Positions 17,611 through 27,263 of a stretch of DNA of 64,000 nt are shown here, in pieces. Each line of letters starts with the position of its first letter. The first letter of the stretch is position 1. This stretch comes from Fidelibacterota bacterium (GTDB lineage: Bacteria > Fidelibacterota > UBA8477 > JABMPR01), in the NCBI GenBank assembly GCA_021734325.1, contig JAIPJF010000009.1:54860-118859 (forward strand). The letters run 5' to 3'. Below the pieces are notes generated by a model. It worked only from the letters and a program-made list of their open reading frames with translations, had not been told where the DNA came from and searched no databases. The translations under genes were made by a program, and so were the position numbers.

Positions 17611-17777
17611 ATGCTTTGCCTATTATAGTTTTATCACCGCTTGATTCCACCGAAAAACAAGCTGTATCAAAGAAATATTGGCTTCCGGCGCGATAAAAAA
17701 TATTATTGAATCTATACGACCAGATCATTCTACCTGCTTCAAGTTTTCAAAAATTGGAATGTTTCTCATTTTGTCAG

Positions 17778-18935
17778 TTAAAATAATAATTGTCTAAAGA
17801 TATAAGCGAATGCGATACCTAGGTAATTGCCGATGGCGTAGCCAATAATACCGGTTGTCAGACCAGACAAAATGATCTCTTTATTATTAAGGGCTTTTGC
17901 AACAACGGGGACAAAGGGCGGAGAACAGACGGCCGAAACCGAGGTTATGAGAAAGGTGTCTGTATCAATATTAAAAATCCGACAAAAGCCTGCATGGAGA
18001 AACATGGTCCCAAAAACCACAAAATTGACAAAGAACATCATAGACCAATTGATATTCACCAGCTGTTCCAGATTTGCCATGGAACCTACGATCAAACTAA
18101 AAATCAGAATGATATACATACCAAACTGGAAGGTCATGGCGATGCTTCTGATTCTTTGAATAAATGAGGCCGCAATACCCAAGCTGGTGATGAGGAGCAT
18201 GATTGCAGCAGTCGAATATTCCCCCGGAATCAATTGAGCCAGGCCAAAACTCAGCCCTAAAATCACAAGGGAAAGGCCTGTTGCCACAAGCAGTCCCAAA
18301 ACAATCTCACGTTTGAAAATGCCTGCATAGCTGTGGATATCTTCTGCTTCACTACTCGCTGTTGCTACGAGGCCGGAAAAATCATATCTGGTCAACACTT
18401 TATTGAAGATGCGCTGACCGACACTCATCACGAACAATAGATAAATGATCCCATTGACCGCATCATAAGTGTGCATCATGATGAACATGGTTGAATCCAC
18501 ATTCAGTGCTGTTTTTATGGCCGCAAGGTTTGGGGTGCCTCCTGTATATAGACCAATGGCCATACCCCCGAACTGCCAGGAATTGCCAATGCCATCTCTC
18601 ACAATCCAGGCTCCCAGACCGGCTACGAACACCACCAGGATTGTGGCCCCCAACATGGACAGAATGGCTTTACCGGCTGAGTGCAACCATGAACGTACGT
18701 CAAGGGAAAAAAGCAGCAGGGGAAGCGCCAGGGATACTGTGATACCGCTAAGTGTATCCTGCAACTCCTTCACCCCGGGAGCAAGCCAACCACTATTCCC
18801 GATTAAAATTCCAAACAGATAGGCAAGAATGACTGCACCGATTTTATTGACAAGGGGAAAGCGATCGCACAACCAGAGAATCACCATTGGGAAAAGGAAA
18901 TAGAAAATGATCAACACGGAATTTGGAATCATCAA
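17778..18935 (-). CDS. DUF819 family membrane protein (YjcL-like)
   Basis: The protein has 385 residues with about ten hydrophobic segments. The DUF819 pattern includes LFGILIGNSGWL, LPLLLFSLDVRSWL near residue 90, WQFGGMAIGLYTGGTPNLAAIKTAL and VCSPPFVPVVAKALNNKEIILSG near the end. The GGTPN and SPPFVPVVA segments recall ion-coupled transporters, but no substrate is established. The start may be TTG 18935 (AGGGA upstream) or ATG 18932. The stop of the DUF4180-type gene lies ten bases upstream, so the two are probably co-transcribed. Confidence 0.88.
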   Translation of the reverse strand: MMIPNSVLIIFYFLFPMVILWLCDRFPLVNKIGAVILAYLFGILIGNSGWLAPGVKELQDTLSGITVSLALPLLLFSLDVRSWLHSAGKAILSMLGATILVVFVAGLGAWIVRDGIGNSWQFGGMAIGLYTGGTPNLAAIKTALNVDSTMFIMMHTYDAVNGIIYLLFVMSVGQRIFNKVLTRYDFSGLVATASSEAEDIHSYAGIFKREIVLGLLVATGLSLVILGLSFGLAQLIPGEYSTAAIMLLITSLGIAASFIQRIRSIAMTFQFGMYIILIFSLIVGSMANLEQLVNINWSMMFFVNFVVFGTMFLHAGFCRIFNIDTDTFLITSVSAVCSPPFVPVVAKALNNKEIILSGLTTGIIGYAIGNYLGIAFAYIFRQLLF

Positions 18936-18945
18936 TAAATCTTCC

Positions 18946-19308
18946 CTATGACAGCATCAACCAGCGCTCTGCACTTTCCCGGTCCAGAAAAAAACGAAGG
19001 CTGTTGCTGCGATTCATTTCATGCATGAGTTCTTGAAAACGTGGAGAGTAATTATTCTCGTTTTGTAGGCTGACAGACACCTTGACCTGATAGTTGGAAA
19101 ATTTCTGCATGGCCGCTCCAGCCAGGCCCGTTTTTAGATCAAAAAAAGCTGATGAGAGATTGTTTTCAGAAAGTAGAATTAAATTCGATTCATATTCATA
19201 GCACTTCGATAGGAGATCCATTATATCTGCTTCAATAGAGATTTGAAAATCATCCTGAGTCATATCAATAAAGTATCGAGTCTGTTTATCTTCGAGTTTC
19301 ATCACCAC
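18946..19308 (-). CDS. DUF4180-like protein
   Basis: The protein has 120 residues. The C-terminal two thirds match DUF4180 by pattern: FFDLKTGLAGAAMQKFSNYQ, then a strand and loop, ELMHEMNRSN, and a terminal FFLDRESAERWLM. In this family the corresponding blocks are a GLAGE-QKF-NYR motif, an ESNRG motif and a closing FF...A..WL. DUF4180 proteins are small and soluble, and their biochemical role is not known. The start could be GTG 19308 or ATG 19302. It is divergent from the N-acetyltransferase gene, and the 114-bp gap must hold both promoters. Confidence 0.7.
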   Translation of the reverse strand: MVMKLEDKQTRYFIDMTQDDFQISIEADIMDLLSKCYEYESNLILLSENNLSSAFFDLKTGLAGAAMQKFSNYQVKVSVSLQNENNYSPRFQELMHEMNRSNSLRFFLDRESAERWLMLS

Positions 19309-19422
19309 AATGTGTCCTGTTTTTGGCTATTTCAGTCAGCAATATACACAGAACAAGTAATCTCCAAAAATAATTAGCACTTCTTCGCTTGCTATTGAGC
19401 TTACAAATAAACACTTTTTAGG

Positions 19423-20262
19423 ATGGACGCATCCCTAGCCACCCAAACTCTCCTGGATCCAGCCCGATTTGATCATGAGTTAAAGCAGTTTTTAAAAGAT
19501 TTTCGCTTTGAAGGTGAAAAACCTTCTTTGACCCATATCAGAGCCATTGCTCAATATTTTTCCCGCTTGCCTTATGAAAATGTGAGCAAGATTTTAAAGC
19601 TTGGAAATCAACCACATGTAAGTGTATTTCGTCTACCAGATGAAGTGATTGCAGATCATATTGCCTGGCATGCTGGCGGAACCTGTTTCTCCCTGACCTA
19701 CATGTTAACGGGCATATTCAGGGTACTCGGCTATGACGCCCATCCCCTCATGTGTGACCTGAACTGGGGTAATAATAACCATTCCGCAGTCATTTTGAAT
19801 TTTTCCGGTCAACATTTTTTCGTGGATCCAGGTTATTTGATCTTTAAACCTCTTTTACTGAGAGAAAAAACAATCCAGAGCAAAATCTCCACTGAAACGG
19901 GAATCTCATTGCAATTCCAAGCCGAAACGCGGTCCTACTCCCTCTATACATTTCGAAAGCAGCAATTTGTAAGACGTTATCAATTCATGGCCGTCCCGTC
20001 AAGTCTCGATGTATTTGCAGAACATTGGAAGGCCTCATTCGACCTGCCTGGGATGAATAATATTATCCTGACTCAGGTCTCTGGTTATGAGATGCTTTTT
20101 ATCCAAGGTGATTTTATCAAGTTCACCAGTCCCGGTGAGGTCAAAAAATTTAGAGGAGCCAATCTGGCTGAAAAACTCATCCAGGACCGGTTCAAGATCC
20201 CCATGGAAAAAGTTGAGAATGCCCGATACATTATTCGCCAAAGACAGGATCATTCCAGATGA
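19423..20262 (+). CDS. arylamine N-acetyltransferase-like protein
   Basis: The protein has 279 residues. The NAT catalytic triad can be placed: Cys88 in GGTCFSLTYML, His120 in NNNHSAVIL and Asp135 in FFVDPGYLI. The N-terminal RLPYENVSKIL also corresponds to the conserved PFENL-type block of NATs. These enzymes move an acetyl or other acyl group from CoA via the cysteine to an amine. The C-terminal part is divergent, so the acyl acceptor is open. The stop codon overlaps the start of the DUF4416 gene (ATGA), indicating coupling. Confidence 0.82.
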   Translation: MDASLATQTLLDPARFDHELKQFLKDFRFEGEKPSLTHIRAIAQYFSRLPYENVSKILKLGNQPHVSVFRLPDEVIADHIAWHAGGTCFSLTYMLTGIFRVLGYDAHPLMCDLNWGNNNHSAVILNFSGQHFFVDPGYLIFKPLLLREKTIQSKISTETGISLQFQAETRSYSLYTFRKQQFVRRYQFMAVPSSLDVFAEHWKASFDLPGMNNIILTQVSGYEMLFIQGDFIKFTSPGEVKKFRGANLAEKLIQDRFKIPMEKVENARYIIRQRQDHSR

Positions 20263-20801
20263 AAACTGAAAAGCCACAGGCAGTAAAATATTTTATCGGT
20301 GCATTGTATTCTGATAAAAACTTGCTGGAGCAATCCTGTGCTGAGATCAGTTCAAAAATAGGCCCAATAGACATACTAAGTAACATTTTTCCCTTCACCT
20401 CAACCACGTATTATGATGAAGAAATGGGGAGTCCAATTTTTCGCCGATTCCTGAGCATACAAAGGCTAATGAGCCCGGGGAGACTGGCTGAGCTAAAGGT
20501 TCTCTGTAATGATATGGAGGATAGCCTGGCCGTAAATGGACACCGAAAAGTCAATCTGGATATTGGGTATCTTGACCTGCATAAGCTGGTATTGGCCTCG
20601 GCAAAATATAATGGCCAGAAGATCTATCTTGATCAAGGGATCTATGCTGATCTCACTCTGGCTTTTGAGAATGGTCAATACCACCCGCTGGAAAATACCT
20701 TCCCTGATTTTAAATCAGGTCTTTATAACGAATTCCTGTTGGAGATCAGAACCATATATAAGCAGCAACTTAGAACTAATACCGGGTCCTTCTCCACGTA
20801 G
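20259..20801 (+). CDS. DUF4416 family protein
   Basis: The protein has 180 residues and the full DUF4416 pattern: KYFIGALYS at the start, FPFTSTTYYDEEMGSP, KVNLDIGYLDLHKLVLASAK, IYLDQGIYADLTL and FPDFKSGLYNEFLLEIR. The family is widespread in Thermodesulfobacteria, FCB lineages and other anaerobes. It is always about this length and has no assigned reaction. The conserved acidic and tyrosine clusters suggest a ligand or metal site, but this is a guess. It is translationally coupled to the NAT-like gene. Confidence 0.85.
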   Translation: MKTEKPQAVKYFIGALYSDKNLLEQSCAEISSKIGPIDILSNIFPFTSTTYYDEEMGSPIFRRFLSIQRLMSPGRLAELKVLCNDMEDSLAVNGHRKVNLDIGYLDLHKLVLASAKYNGQKIYLDQGIYADLTLAFENGQYHPLENTFPDFKSGLYNEFLLEIRTIYKQQLRTNTGSFST

Positions 20802-21221
20802 TTGTCTTTGGGCTGGCGTGCTGGGATCTTGAGTAGGGAGATGGACCACAATGAATGTCTTCCTGAGGACGGCAGGACGAAGGATCTCGGATTTCACCTT
20901 GGTACACACTCATAAACCGTTAAAACGGTTGTCTCGTTCTACTGGCGCTTGACAACCACCTGACTGAAGTCAGGTGCTACTGAGATCGTTTGCAACATGA
21001 ATTTTCTCGTTAGCACCCGACTTGAACCCCGCCATGGGCGACGGAGTGGAACGAAGGATCTCAAAACTCCATATCAACAAGATATCTTCAATGAACGTAA
21101 AACGGAGATTCTTCGCCTATGGCTCAGGAGGACACGCTAAAGTAAATTCTCTCTTGGCGTCATTCTGCGTGGATAGCCTGCCCTACCTGCCTGAATATGT
21201 AAATTGGACAGCTTTGAAATT
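20802..21221. repeat. 420-bp intergenic region with REP-like palindromes and repeated GACGAAGGATCTC-type motif
   Basis: No gene is supported here; both flanking genes end into the region. Two palindromes are clear. AACCGT-TAAA-ACGGTT spans 20915-20930. CACCTGAC-TGAA-GTCAGGTG spans 20957-20976 and is followed by GCTACT. Both have 4-nt loops, like the palindromes at 54.5, 56.2 and 63.9 kb. The string ACGAAGGATCTC occurs twice (near 20877 and 21052). The region reads as an accumulation of repetitive fragments between convergent genes and may also terminate transcription. Confidence 0.65.
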
Positions 21222-23582
21222 CTATCCTTGGGTTTCGGTCACTTTCTGCAATTCCCTGGCTCTGGTGTAGAATTCTTCCAGTTCCATCTCTTTGATATAC
21301 ACCAAACCCTTGGCTGCTCGGATTCTCGGGTGTTCATTTTCATACCAAAAATCACGCCCCATCACCTGCTTCATATCCTGGTGTTGCTGGACTTGAATGG
21401 CTTGAGCCAGTTCAGAGAATGGTCCACGATATTCATGACTGGGAAAAGGTGCTGCCACTTGAGATTGAAAACAGTGCCTGAATGTCTCCCGCATAATGGC
21501 CATGGAATTGAGTGATACCGGCACAAAGATATTGGCATCACTCGGCTGAAATCTGAACCAGACATTTCGATAACCCCAGACCCTCAAGGACGCTTCCGGG
21601 TGTTTTTCCTTATAGAGTCGAATGGCTTCGGCAACTGCCTGGAGCACCTTGTAGTGCGTATCAGGGCCGCTCGCTTCAGGATCAAGGGCCAGAGTCACGA
21701 CTGTTGGTCGAATCTGTTCCATATACTCGAGAATTGGTTGAACATCTCTGTCCATGGTGGGGTCCTCAGTAAAGATATCCCCCTTGTAAAAACCCAAGCG
21801 AAGGTGATGAACGTTGGTGATCGGCGTCCCATAGTGGGCCCAAACCAGATCAGCCTCCCACTCCCTGATCCGCCCTTTCAGTTTCTGCATGAGGGGTTCA
21901 TCTTTTTGACCTGGATAACGTGAATCGAGATAAAGGATGAGTTCATGCATTTTTTCCGGGAGATCCTCAAGGGTGCATTCTGGAAAGAGTACCAGGAGAT
22001 TCCTTATCAGACGTCGGGATGAACCTTTGTACCTGTGGCTGGCACTGTGGTTGGCCACGCCATCCAGGTAGGTATAAATATCCCGCTGAGCGCCCATCAA
22101 ATTATCAGCATTAAAATAACCTTCGTCCTTCAGTCTATCATATTGCCTTGTCTCCATATAGCCCAAAGCATGCTGGATCTGATCTTTTACAAAATCGTTG
22201 GTCACTGCATTGAAGCCACTGGTCATATAGGCGAAATGGTGGGTGTTTTTTGGGGTTCTCACCAGGTGAACGATATGGGCCAGATAACCGAGCATAATAT
22301 CGTCATGGTGAGGGGCAGTATGAAGAAAGACCTCATCTTCTATACGATCCAATCCACGATTCAGCTTGGCAATAAGTTCCTTGTGGATACGTTTTTTGAC
22401 CTGGTCCAAATTTTCATCACCGCGTTTGAGAGCAGCTTTGGGAACGATTTTCTCCTCAACCTGTTGATTGCTCAGATTTAAAATGGGGGTCCGGGATCTC
22501 ATCGACAGGGTGATCAGGTGTTGATCGATGAGGTTTCTGCTGACTGATCCAGCGCTGATGAGCTCATGCTCCTGGCGTCTATCCAGAAAAACCGCCGCTC
22601 CCGCAGTTATATAAAATCGAGCATTGGGGAGGGTGTGAAGGACACCGGCAGGACGAATGTTTGATCCCTCCTCCTGAATTGCACTGGCAACGATTTTTGC
22701 CTTTGCTTCACCAGCGGCAAAAATGATTGCAGTTGCCTTTGGGTTATTGGTTATGGTTTGCAGCCCAATTGTGATTACCAGTCTTTTTTGGGCCACATCA
22801 ATACCACCCAAATCAGACGCTGCTGCTGCCTGGGTCTCAAAGTTTGTCGGTGTCAGGCGTGTGGTAGAAAAATAGTCTGAACCGCGGACATTGAAGGCGA
22901 TATGACCATCTGGACCGATCCCCCCCAGGAAAAAGCCGATACCACCTTTTTCCCTGATCCTGCATTCATATTCAGAGCAAAACTCATCCACCCGTTCAAT
23001 GGCTTCTTTTTGAAGGCGGCCCAATGTGGTCTTGGGTTGTTCAAACCTGAGCCGCAAATCTACAACCAGATCTGGGAATATTTCTGCAAGACTTCTGCAG
23101 CCGGGCATGGGGATCTTTGTGGCATCTATGAGCTGGGCTCTTTCGGCATTAATCCCAAATCCCTTGATATAATATTTCATCACATAATCATAAAAACTGT
23201 TCTGCTGACTTGGAGAGATTGGAAAGAATTCATCGATTTGAACAAACTGAAGATCCTGAAGAATTGGCTTCTTCATTGAATCGATGCCAACCTTATGGAG
23301 AAGCTGACGGGTCTGCTCGTCGTTCCAGGTCTTTAGATAATGCTCAGCATAGCGGATAAAATATTCTGGAGTCTTTCCCGTGGGCAGCGAGACAACTCCC
23401 CCTGGATTATTCTGGACCCACTCTAAGAATCTGAGAGCGGTCAGTTGACCCAGAAGTGGAAAATTATTGACTTGTACAACAGGAATTTTTTCGTCTGGTT
23501 CATAGCGAAAGTCTAGCCCGGAACGCTCGAGAAAATAAGATTCGACTGCTGTTGGTGGAGTGAAAGTATTTTTTTTCATCAT
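21222..23582 (-). CDS. fusion of glucosamine-6-phosphate deaminase-like (NagB) and PIG-L/LmbE-like domains
   Basis: The protein has about 786 residues from ATG 23582; a longer form from 23639 lacks support. The N-terminal domain is NagB-like: VVSLPTGKTPEYFIR, QIDEFFPI, then FFLGGIGPDGHIAFNVRGSD. The family glutamate in the NEP context after IAFN is not at its usual place. The C-terminal domain is PIG-L/LmbE-like, with FLHTAPHHDDIMLGYLAH and a later HYGTPITNVHHL, as in zinc N-acetylglucosamine deacetylases. Both reactions belong to amino-sugar salvage: GlcN6P to Fru6P, and deacetylation of GlcNAc compounds. The two-domain form is known from Bacteroidota genomes. No other amino-sugar gene is adjacent. 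Confidence 0.88.
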   Translation of the reverse strand: MMKKNTFTPPTAVESYFLERSGLDFRYEPDEKIPVVQVNNFPLLGQLTALRFLEWVQNNPGGVVSLPTGKTPEYFIRYAEHYLKTWNDEQTRQLLHKVGIDSMKKPILQDLQFVQIDEFFPISPSQQNSFYDYVMKYYIKGFGINAERAQLIDATKIPMPGCRSLAEIFPDLVVDLRLRFEQPKTTLGRLQKEAIERVDEFCSEYECRIREKGGIGFFLGGIGPDGHIAFNVRGSDYFSTTRLTPTNFETQAAAASDLGGIDVAQKRLVITIGLQTITNNPKATAIIFAAGEAKAKIVASAIQEEGSNIRPAGVLHTLPNARFYITAGAAVFLDRRQEHELISAGSVSRNLIDQHLITLSMRSRTPILNLSNQQVEEKIVPKAALKRGDENLDQVKKRIHKELIAKLNRGLDRIEDEVFLHTAPHHDDIMLGYLAHIVHLVRTPKNTHHFAYMTSGFNAVTNDFVKDQIQHALGYMETRQYDRLKDEGYFNADNLMGAQRDIYTYLDGVANHSASHRYKGSSRRLIRNLLVLFPECTLEDLPEKMHELILYLDSRYPGQKDEPLMQKLKGRIREWEADLVWAHYGTPITNVHHLRLGFYKGDIFTEDPTMDRDVQPILEYMEQIRPTVVTLALDPEASGPDTHYKVLQAVAEAIRLYKEKHPEASLRVWGYRNVWFRFQPSDANIFVPVSLNSMAIMRETFRHCFQSQVAAPFPSHEYRGPFSELAQAIQVQQHQDMKQVMGRDFWYENEHPRIRAAKGLVYIKEMELEEFYTRARELQKVTETQG

Positions 23583-23765
23583 GCCGCCATTATGAATTGA
23601 AATGATGCAATTTACAAATGAATTATGTGAAATGATCAAGCAGTAAGTCTTTTAATAACAATACCCGATAAGTTTAGTTAATAAATTTATTTTACAAACC
23701 TCATCGTTTTTAAACTACCGATGAAGTGGCCAATCGGGAAATTGTAATTCAAGCCCTTCTCAACT

Positions 23766-24446
23766 ATGTTAAAGGATATGCTGAAAAATTTAAATATCGC
23801 CATTATCGTCGCCGCGGGAAGCGGGAGCCGACTTGGCAGCGGCACTCCGAAACAGTTCCTTCGACTGGGCAACAGGGAAATTTTGAGCTACTCGGTGGAA
23901 ACCTTCTCAAACCACGCGAAGATCGATAAAGTGATTATCGTAACTTCGGCGGATTTTCTGGCTTCGGTCAAAAAGAATTACCCGAACTGCTCTGTCGTCT
24001 TAGGCGGATCAACACGCCAGGAATCTGTCGCAAAGGGACTGAAAGCCTGTCCCTATAGAACCCGTTTTGTCCTGGTGCATGATGCTGCAAGACCCTTGCT
24101 CCCCTTCGACATCATCGATTCCTGTCTCAGGCAATTGGATGAATTTGACGGCGTTGCCCCGGCTATTGAGCCTGTGGACTCAATGGTTAGCATCGAGGGG
24201 AATCGACTTAAAAATCTATCCCGCAACAATCTTCGCATCGTTCAAACGCCTCAATGCTTTCGCGTTGATGTATTAAAAAAAGCTCACACCAGTCCCTTTG
24301 TCGATACCGATGAGATGGGTCTGGTGAGTAAAGCACTTCCAGATGCCCGCCTGAGCTTTGTCAAGGGGGCTCAGATCAATATGAAGATCACCCGGGATGG
24401 AGACCTCGAGATTTTGAATACCTACTTAAAAGCACAGCAAAAGTAA
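23766..24446 (+). CDS. ispD: IspD/TarI family cytidylyltransferase
   Basis: The protein has 226 residues. The nucleotide-binding loop is IIVAAGSGSRLGSGTPKQF, followed by GGSTRQESVAKGL and VLVHDAARPLLP, then VDTDEMGLVSKAL and an ending with KITRDGDLEILN. The default assignment is 2-C-methyl-D-erythritol 4-phosphate cytidylyltransferase of the MEP isoprenoid pathway. It heads a run of glycosyltransferase and LTA-synthase-like genes, and family members in such settings can instead activate ribitol or glycerol phosphates. The start is 23766 or ATG 23778, which has AAAGG close upstream. The gap to the next gene is one base. Confidence 0.85.
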   Translation: MLKDMLKNLNIAIIVAAGSGSRLGSGTPKQFLRLGNREILSYSVETFSNHAKIDKVIIVTSADFLASVKKNYPNCSVVLGGSTRQESVAKGLKACPYRTRFVLVHDAARPLLPFDIIDSCLRQLDEFDGVAPAIEPVDSMVSIEGNRLKNLSRNNLRIVQTPQCFRVDVLKKAHTSPFVDTDEMGLVSKALPDARLSFVKGAQINMKITRDGDLEILNTYLKAQQK

Positions 24447-24447
24447 T

Positions 24448-25287
24448 ATGAATCTGAGTATCATCCTGGCCCACTATCTGCCAGAGCCTTCACATGAGTG
24501 CCTGAGTTCGATCAAGCGAACTGTCGAAACCCTGGAGGCACAAATCTCCGATCTCAAGGTTGAAATCATCATCTGTGATGATGGCTCCCGTCAGCCAGCT
24601 GAAAACATTCCTGCCCAGACTAAAATTGAGCTGGACGATGGGCGGGTCTGTTTCGATTACCAGTCTGAATCAGCCCAGGCGATCTCAAAATCTCATCTTG
24701 GGACAAGCCCCCAGCACCTTAGTCATTGGCTGTATCTTCCCCGGACAAAAAGGATCTCAAGTAAAGCGCGACTCTGGAACCTGGCTGCTTCAATCGCACA
24801 GGCTGATAAATTGATTTTTTTCGATGATGACAACTATCTCCTCAAGCCCGATAGTCTGTCGAAATTTGACCAGCTTCTGGATCAATATGCTCTCCTTTTT
24901 GGACAGATCGTCGATTCGAATGGAAGAGCTCGCCCTTATACAAGCAATCGGGTTCAAGGCTCTACCTTTGGTCTGCACCGCGATCTGTTGAATAAAATTG
25001 GTGGTTTCGGCGTATGGACTGAGGCTGTTTCCAGCGGGATTGATTCTGATCTATGGTTTAAATTATACCACGCGTTAAAGGCTGACACCCCACAATCCGC
25101 TGCATTCACCACCGAGATCCAAACGTTTGACGGTTGCTCCAAAAGATGGAAACCCTTTGTTGGATCGATATTCAGGCATCGCATCGTTCAAAAGGAGTTT
25201 TATCGGGCCAATCATTGCAAAAACTACCGCTCTGTCCGTCACAACCCTTCAAGAGATAAATCCCTTTGGATCAAAAACCTGACGTGA
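24448..25287 (+). CDS. family 2 glycosyltransferase
   Basis: The protein has 279 residues of GT-A fold. It begins MNLSIILAHYLPEP and contains IIICDDGSRQP near residue 50. The acidic metal-binding region is DKLIFFDDDNYLLKPDSL around residue 120. FGLHRDLLNKIGGF follows, and then TEAVSSGIDSDLWFKL, which supplies the late acidic residues. It has no membrane segments, so it is probably cytosolic or peripheral. The donor and acceptor are unknown. The coding region overlaps the start of the next gene by 4 bases (GTGA). Confidence 0.85.
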   Translation: MNLSIILAHYLPEPSHECLSSIKRTVETLEAQISDLKVEIIICDDGSRQPAENIPAQTKIELDDGRVCFDYQSESAQAISKSHLGTSPQHLSHWLYLPRTKRISSKARLWNLAASIAQADKLIFFDDDNYLLKPDSLSKFDQLLDQYALLFGQIVDSNGRARPYTSNRVQGSTFGLHRDLLNKIGGFGVWTEAVSSGIDSDLWFKLYHALKADTPQSAAFTTEIQTFDGCSKRWKPFVGSIFRHRIVQKEFYRANHCKNYRSVRHNPSRDKSLWIKNLT

Positions 25288-27263
25288 GATTGTTCGATTC
25301 AGTTCCCAGAAGATTTCTGCTCCTCCTTAAAACATTTGTGTTTTTTGCGACGCTTCTGACCCTGCTGCGGATCATTTTTTTCCTGGTCTTTCATGATGTA
25401 TTATTTGAACTACCTGGTGGACTTACCTTCCAGGCATTCTGGTTGGGCTTCCGGTTTGATCTCCGCCTGACTGTGATCCTCTGGCTGCCATTCCTATTGC
25501 TTTCCTGGGTTCCCTTTCTGAATTTGACCAAACAAAAACCCTTTACCCTCCTCATCTGGAGAATATACTGGCTGTTCATTCTCACGGTCGTGCTGATTGC
25601 CTACGCTGTTGATCTGGGATATTTTGCTTATGTCAAGACACGCCTGGATGCGTCAATTCTGGGGATGGCTCGTGATTTTAAAATCTCAATGAATATGATC
25701 TGGGAAACCTATCCTGTCATACCAGGCTTTGGGGCAATCATCATGCTCATCTGGGGTTTGAACCACCTGTTAAGGGTGAAAATACTGAATACGGATACAG
25801 AAAAATCTCCTCCCTGGCCACTGGCATATCGCAGCATACTCTATGTCCTGAGTTTCATCTTTGCCTTGGGTATTGGTTATGGAAAGTGGTCCCGCTATCC
25901 CCTGCGCTGGAGTGATGCCTATTTTACTCCCAATGAAAACGCCAGTCAGTTGGCGATCAATCCAATTCTGCTTCTGGGAAACACCTATTCACGCCGTGGT
26001 GAAAACTGGGATCTGGGAAAAGTGAAAAAGTATCATGCTGAGTTTGCCCAATATTTTGATTTCGAGATCACCGATACATTGAATTTTGCCAGATACACCT
26101 CCCCGTCCAACTCGCTTGGTGATTCACCAAATATCGTCATTTTTATCCTTGAAACGTTCCCGACTTTCAAGACCGGGGCTTATGGAAATCAACTGGAGGC
26201 CTCTCCCTTCTTTGATAAAATTGCTCCCCAGTCCATTCACTTTCGGAATTTTTATGTCCCAAAATTCAGCACTGCAGCCTCCATTTTTTGCTCAATGTCC
26301 GGATTACCTGATGTGAGCACCATAAACAAGAGTTCAACCCGGGATCCAGGAGCCATCCATCAGCATCTTCTCATGAATGATCTGAAAACTTATCAAAAAC
26401 ATTTTTTCATCGGAGGCAGCGCGAACTGGGGAGACATTGGTGGTTTCTTTAAAAACAATGTTGAGGGGATCACCATTCATGAAGAAGGCGACTATGAGGT
26501 AGAAGAGGTCAACGCCTGGGGTATCTCCGACTACCATCTCCTGCAGGCAATTCATCAAACGCTCAGCACTGAAACGGCCCCTTTTATTAGTGTGGCCCTG
26601 ACTGCCGGTCATCACCCGCCTTATTCCATTCCTGAGGATACAGACTTCGAAAGCCGAAAACTTGGGTCAAAACTGGCGGGCTCAGGTTTTTTACATGATC
26701 AGGAATACAACTCATTTCGTTTTATGGACTACGCCCTCGAAGCTTTTTTCAAGTCAGCTGAAACAAGTTCTTATTACCAGAACACGCTCTTCGTCATCCT
26801 GGGCGATCACGGGTTCGGCGATTCATCCATCCCTGCTCACCAGGGGAATCTGTCTCTGCAATATCATCATGTCCCTTTATTGATCTATGCTCCAGGGTTG
26901 AATATTTCTCCCCAAGAGATTTACAAGACCGTGTCAGAAATAGATTTGATGCCCACACTATTGAGCCTCGTCGGGCAGCCATATATCAATACCACCCTGG
27001 GTAAAGATGCCCTTTCAATTCCGGATTCCGTCTCTCACTATGCCTTTACTTTTAACGCGAGTTCCGCTTCCTATGGATTGGTAAGCGATAAATATTACGT
27101 GGTGAAAAACTCCTACGGACCCATCGATGTGTATGAACATGATAGCGATCAGAAAATTGACGAATGGAATGATGAAGTGACCTATATGAGTAGATTATCT
27201 GACGCATACTATGAATTATCCAAATACCTCAGATACAATAATAAAGAGGATCAGACTTTATGA
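25284..27263 (+). CDS. LTA synthase-like membrane sulfatase-fold transferase
   Basis: The protein has about 659 residues. The GTG at 25284 overlaps the preceding TGA, which fits better than an upstream TTG. Five membrane helices occupy roughly the first 210 residues. The large extracytoplasmic alkaline-phosphatase/sulfatase domain follows: IVIFILETFPTFKTGAYGNQ, a nucleophile region KFSTAASIFCSMSGLP, the TAGHHPPY block and VILGDHGFGDS. This is the layout of LtaS/MdoB-type phosphoglycerol or phosphoethanolamine transferases, which use lipid donors to decorate polymers or lipid A. Its setting among glycosyltransferases supports an envelope-decorating role. Four-base overlaps at both ends tie it to its neighbours. 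Confidence 0.85.
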   Translation: MRLFDSVPRRFLLLLKTFVFFATLLTLLRIIFFLVFHDVLFELPGGLTFQAFWLGFRFDLRLTVILWLPFLLLSWVPFLNLTKQKPFTLLIWRIYWLFILTVVLIAYAVDLGYFAYVKTRLDASILGMARDFKISMNMIWETYPVIPGFGAIIMLIWGLNHLLRVKILNTDTEKSPPWPLAYRSILYVLSFIFALGIGYGKWSRYPLRWSDAYFTPNENASQLAINPILLLGNTYSRRGENWDLGKVKKYHAEFAQYFDFEITDTLNFARYTSPSNSLGDSPNIVIFILETFPTFKTGAYGNQLEASPFFDKIAPQSIHFRNFYVPKFSTAASIFCSMSGLPDVSTINKSSTRDPGAIHQHLLMNDLKTYQKHFFIGGSANWGDIGGFFKNNVEGITIHEEGDYEVEEVNAWGISDYHLLQAIHQTLSTETAPFISVALTAGHHPPYSIPEDTDFESRKLGSKLAGSGFLHDQEYNSFRFMDYALEAFFKSAETSSYYQNTLFVILGDHGFGDSSIPAHQGNLSLQYHHVPLLIYAPGLNISPQEIYKTVSEIDLMPTLLSLVGQPYINTTLGKDALSIPDSVSHYAFTFNASSASYGLVSDKYYVVKNSYGPIDVYEHDSDQKIDEWNDEVTYMSRLSDAYYELSKYLRYNNKEDQTL

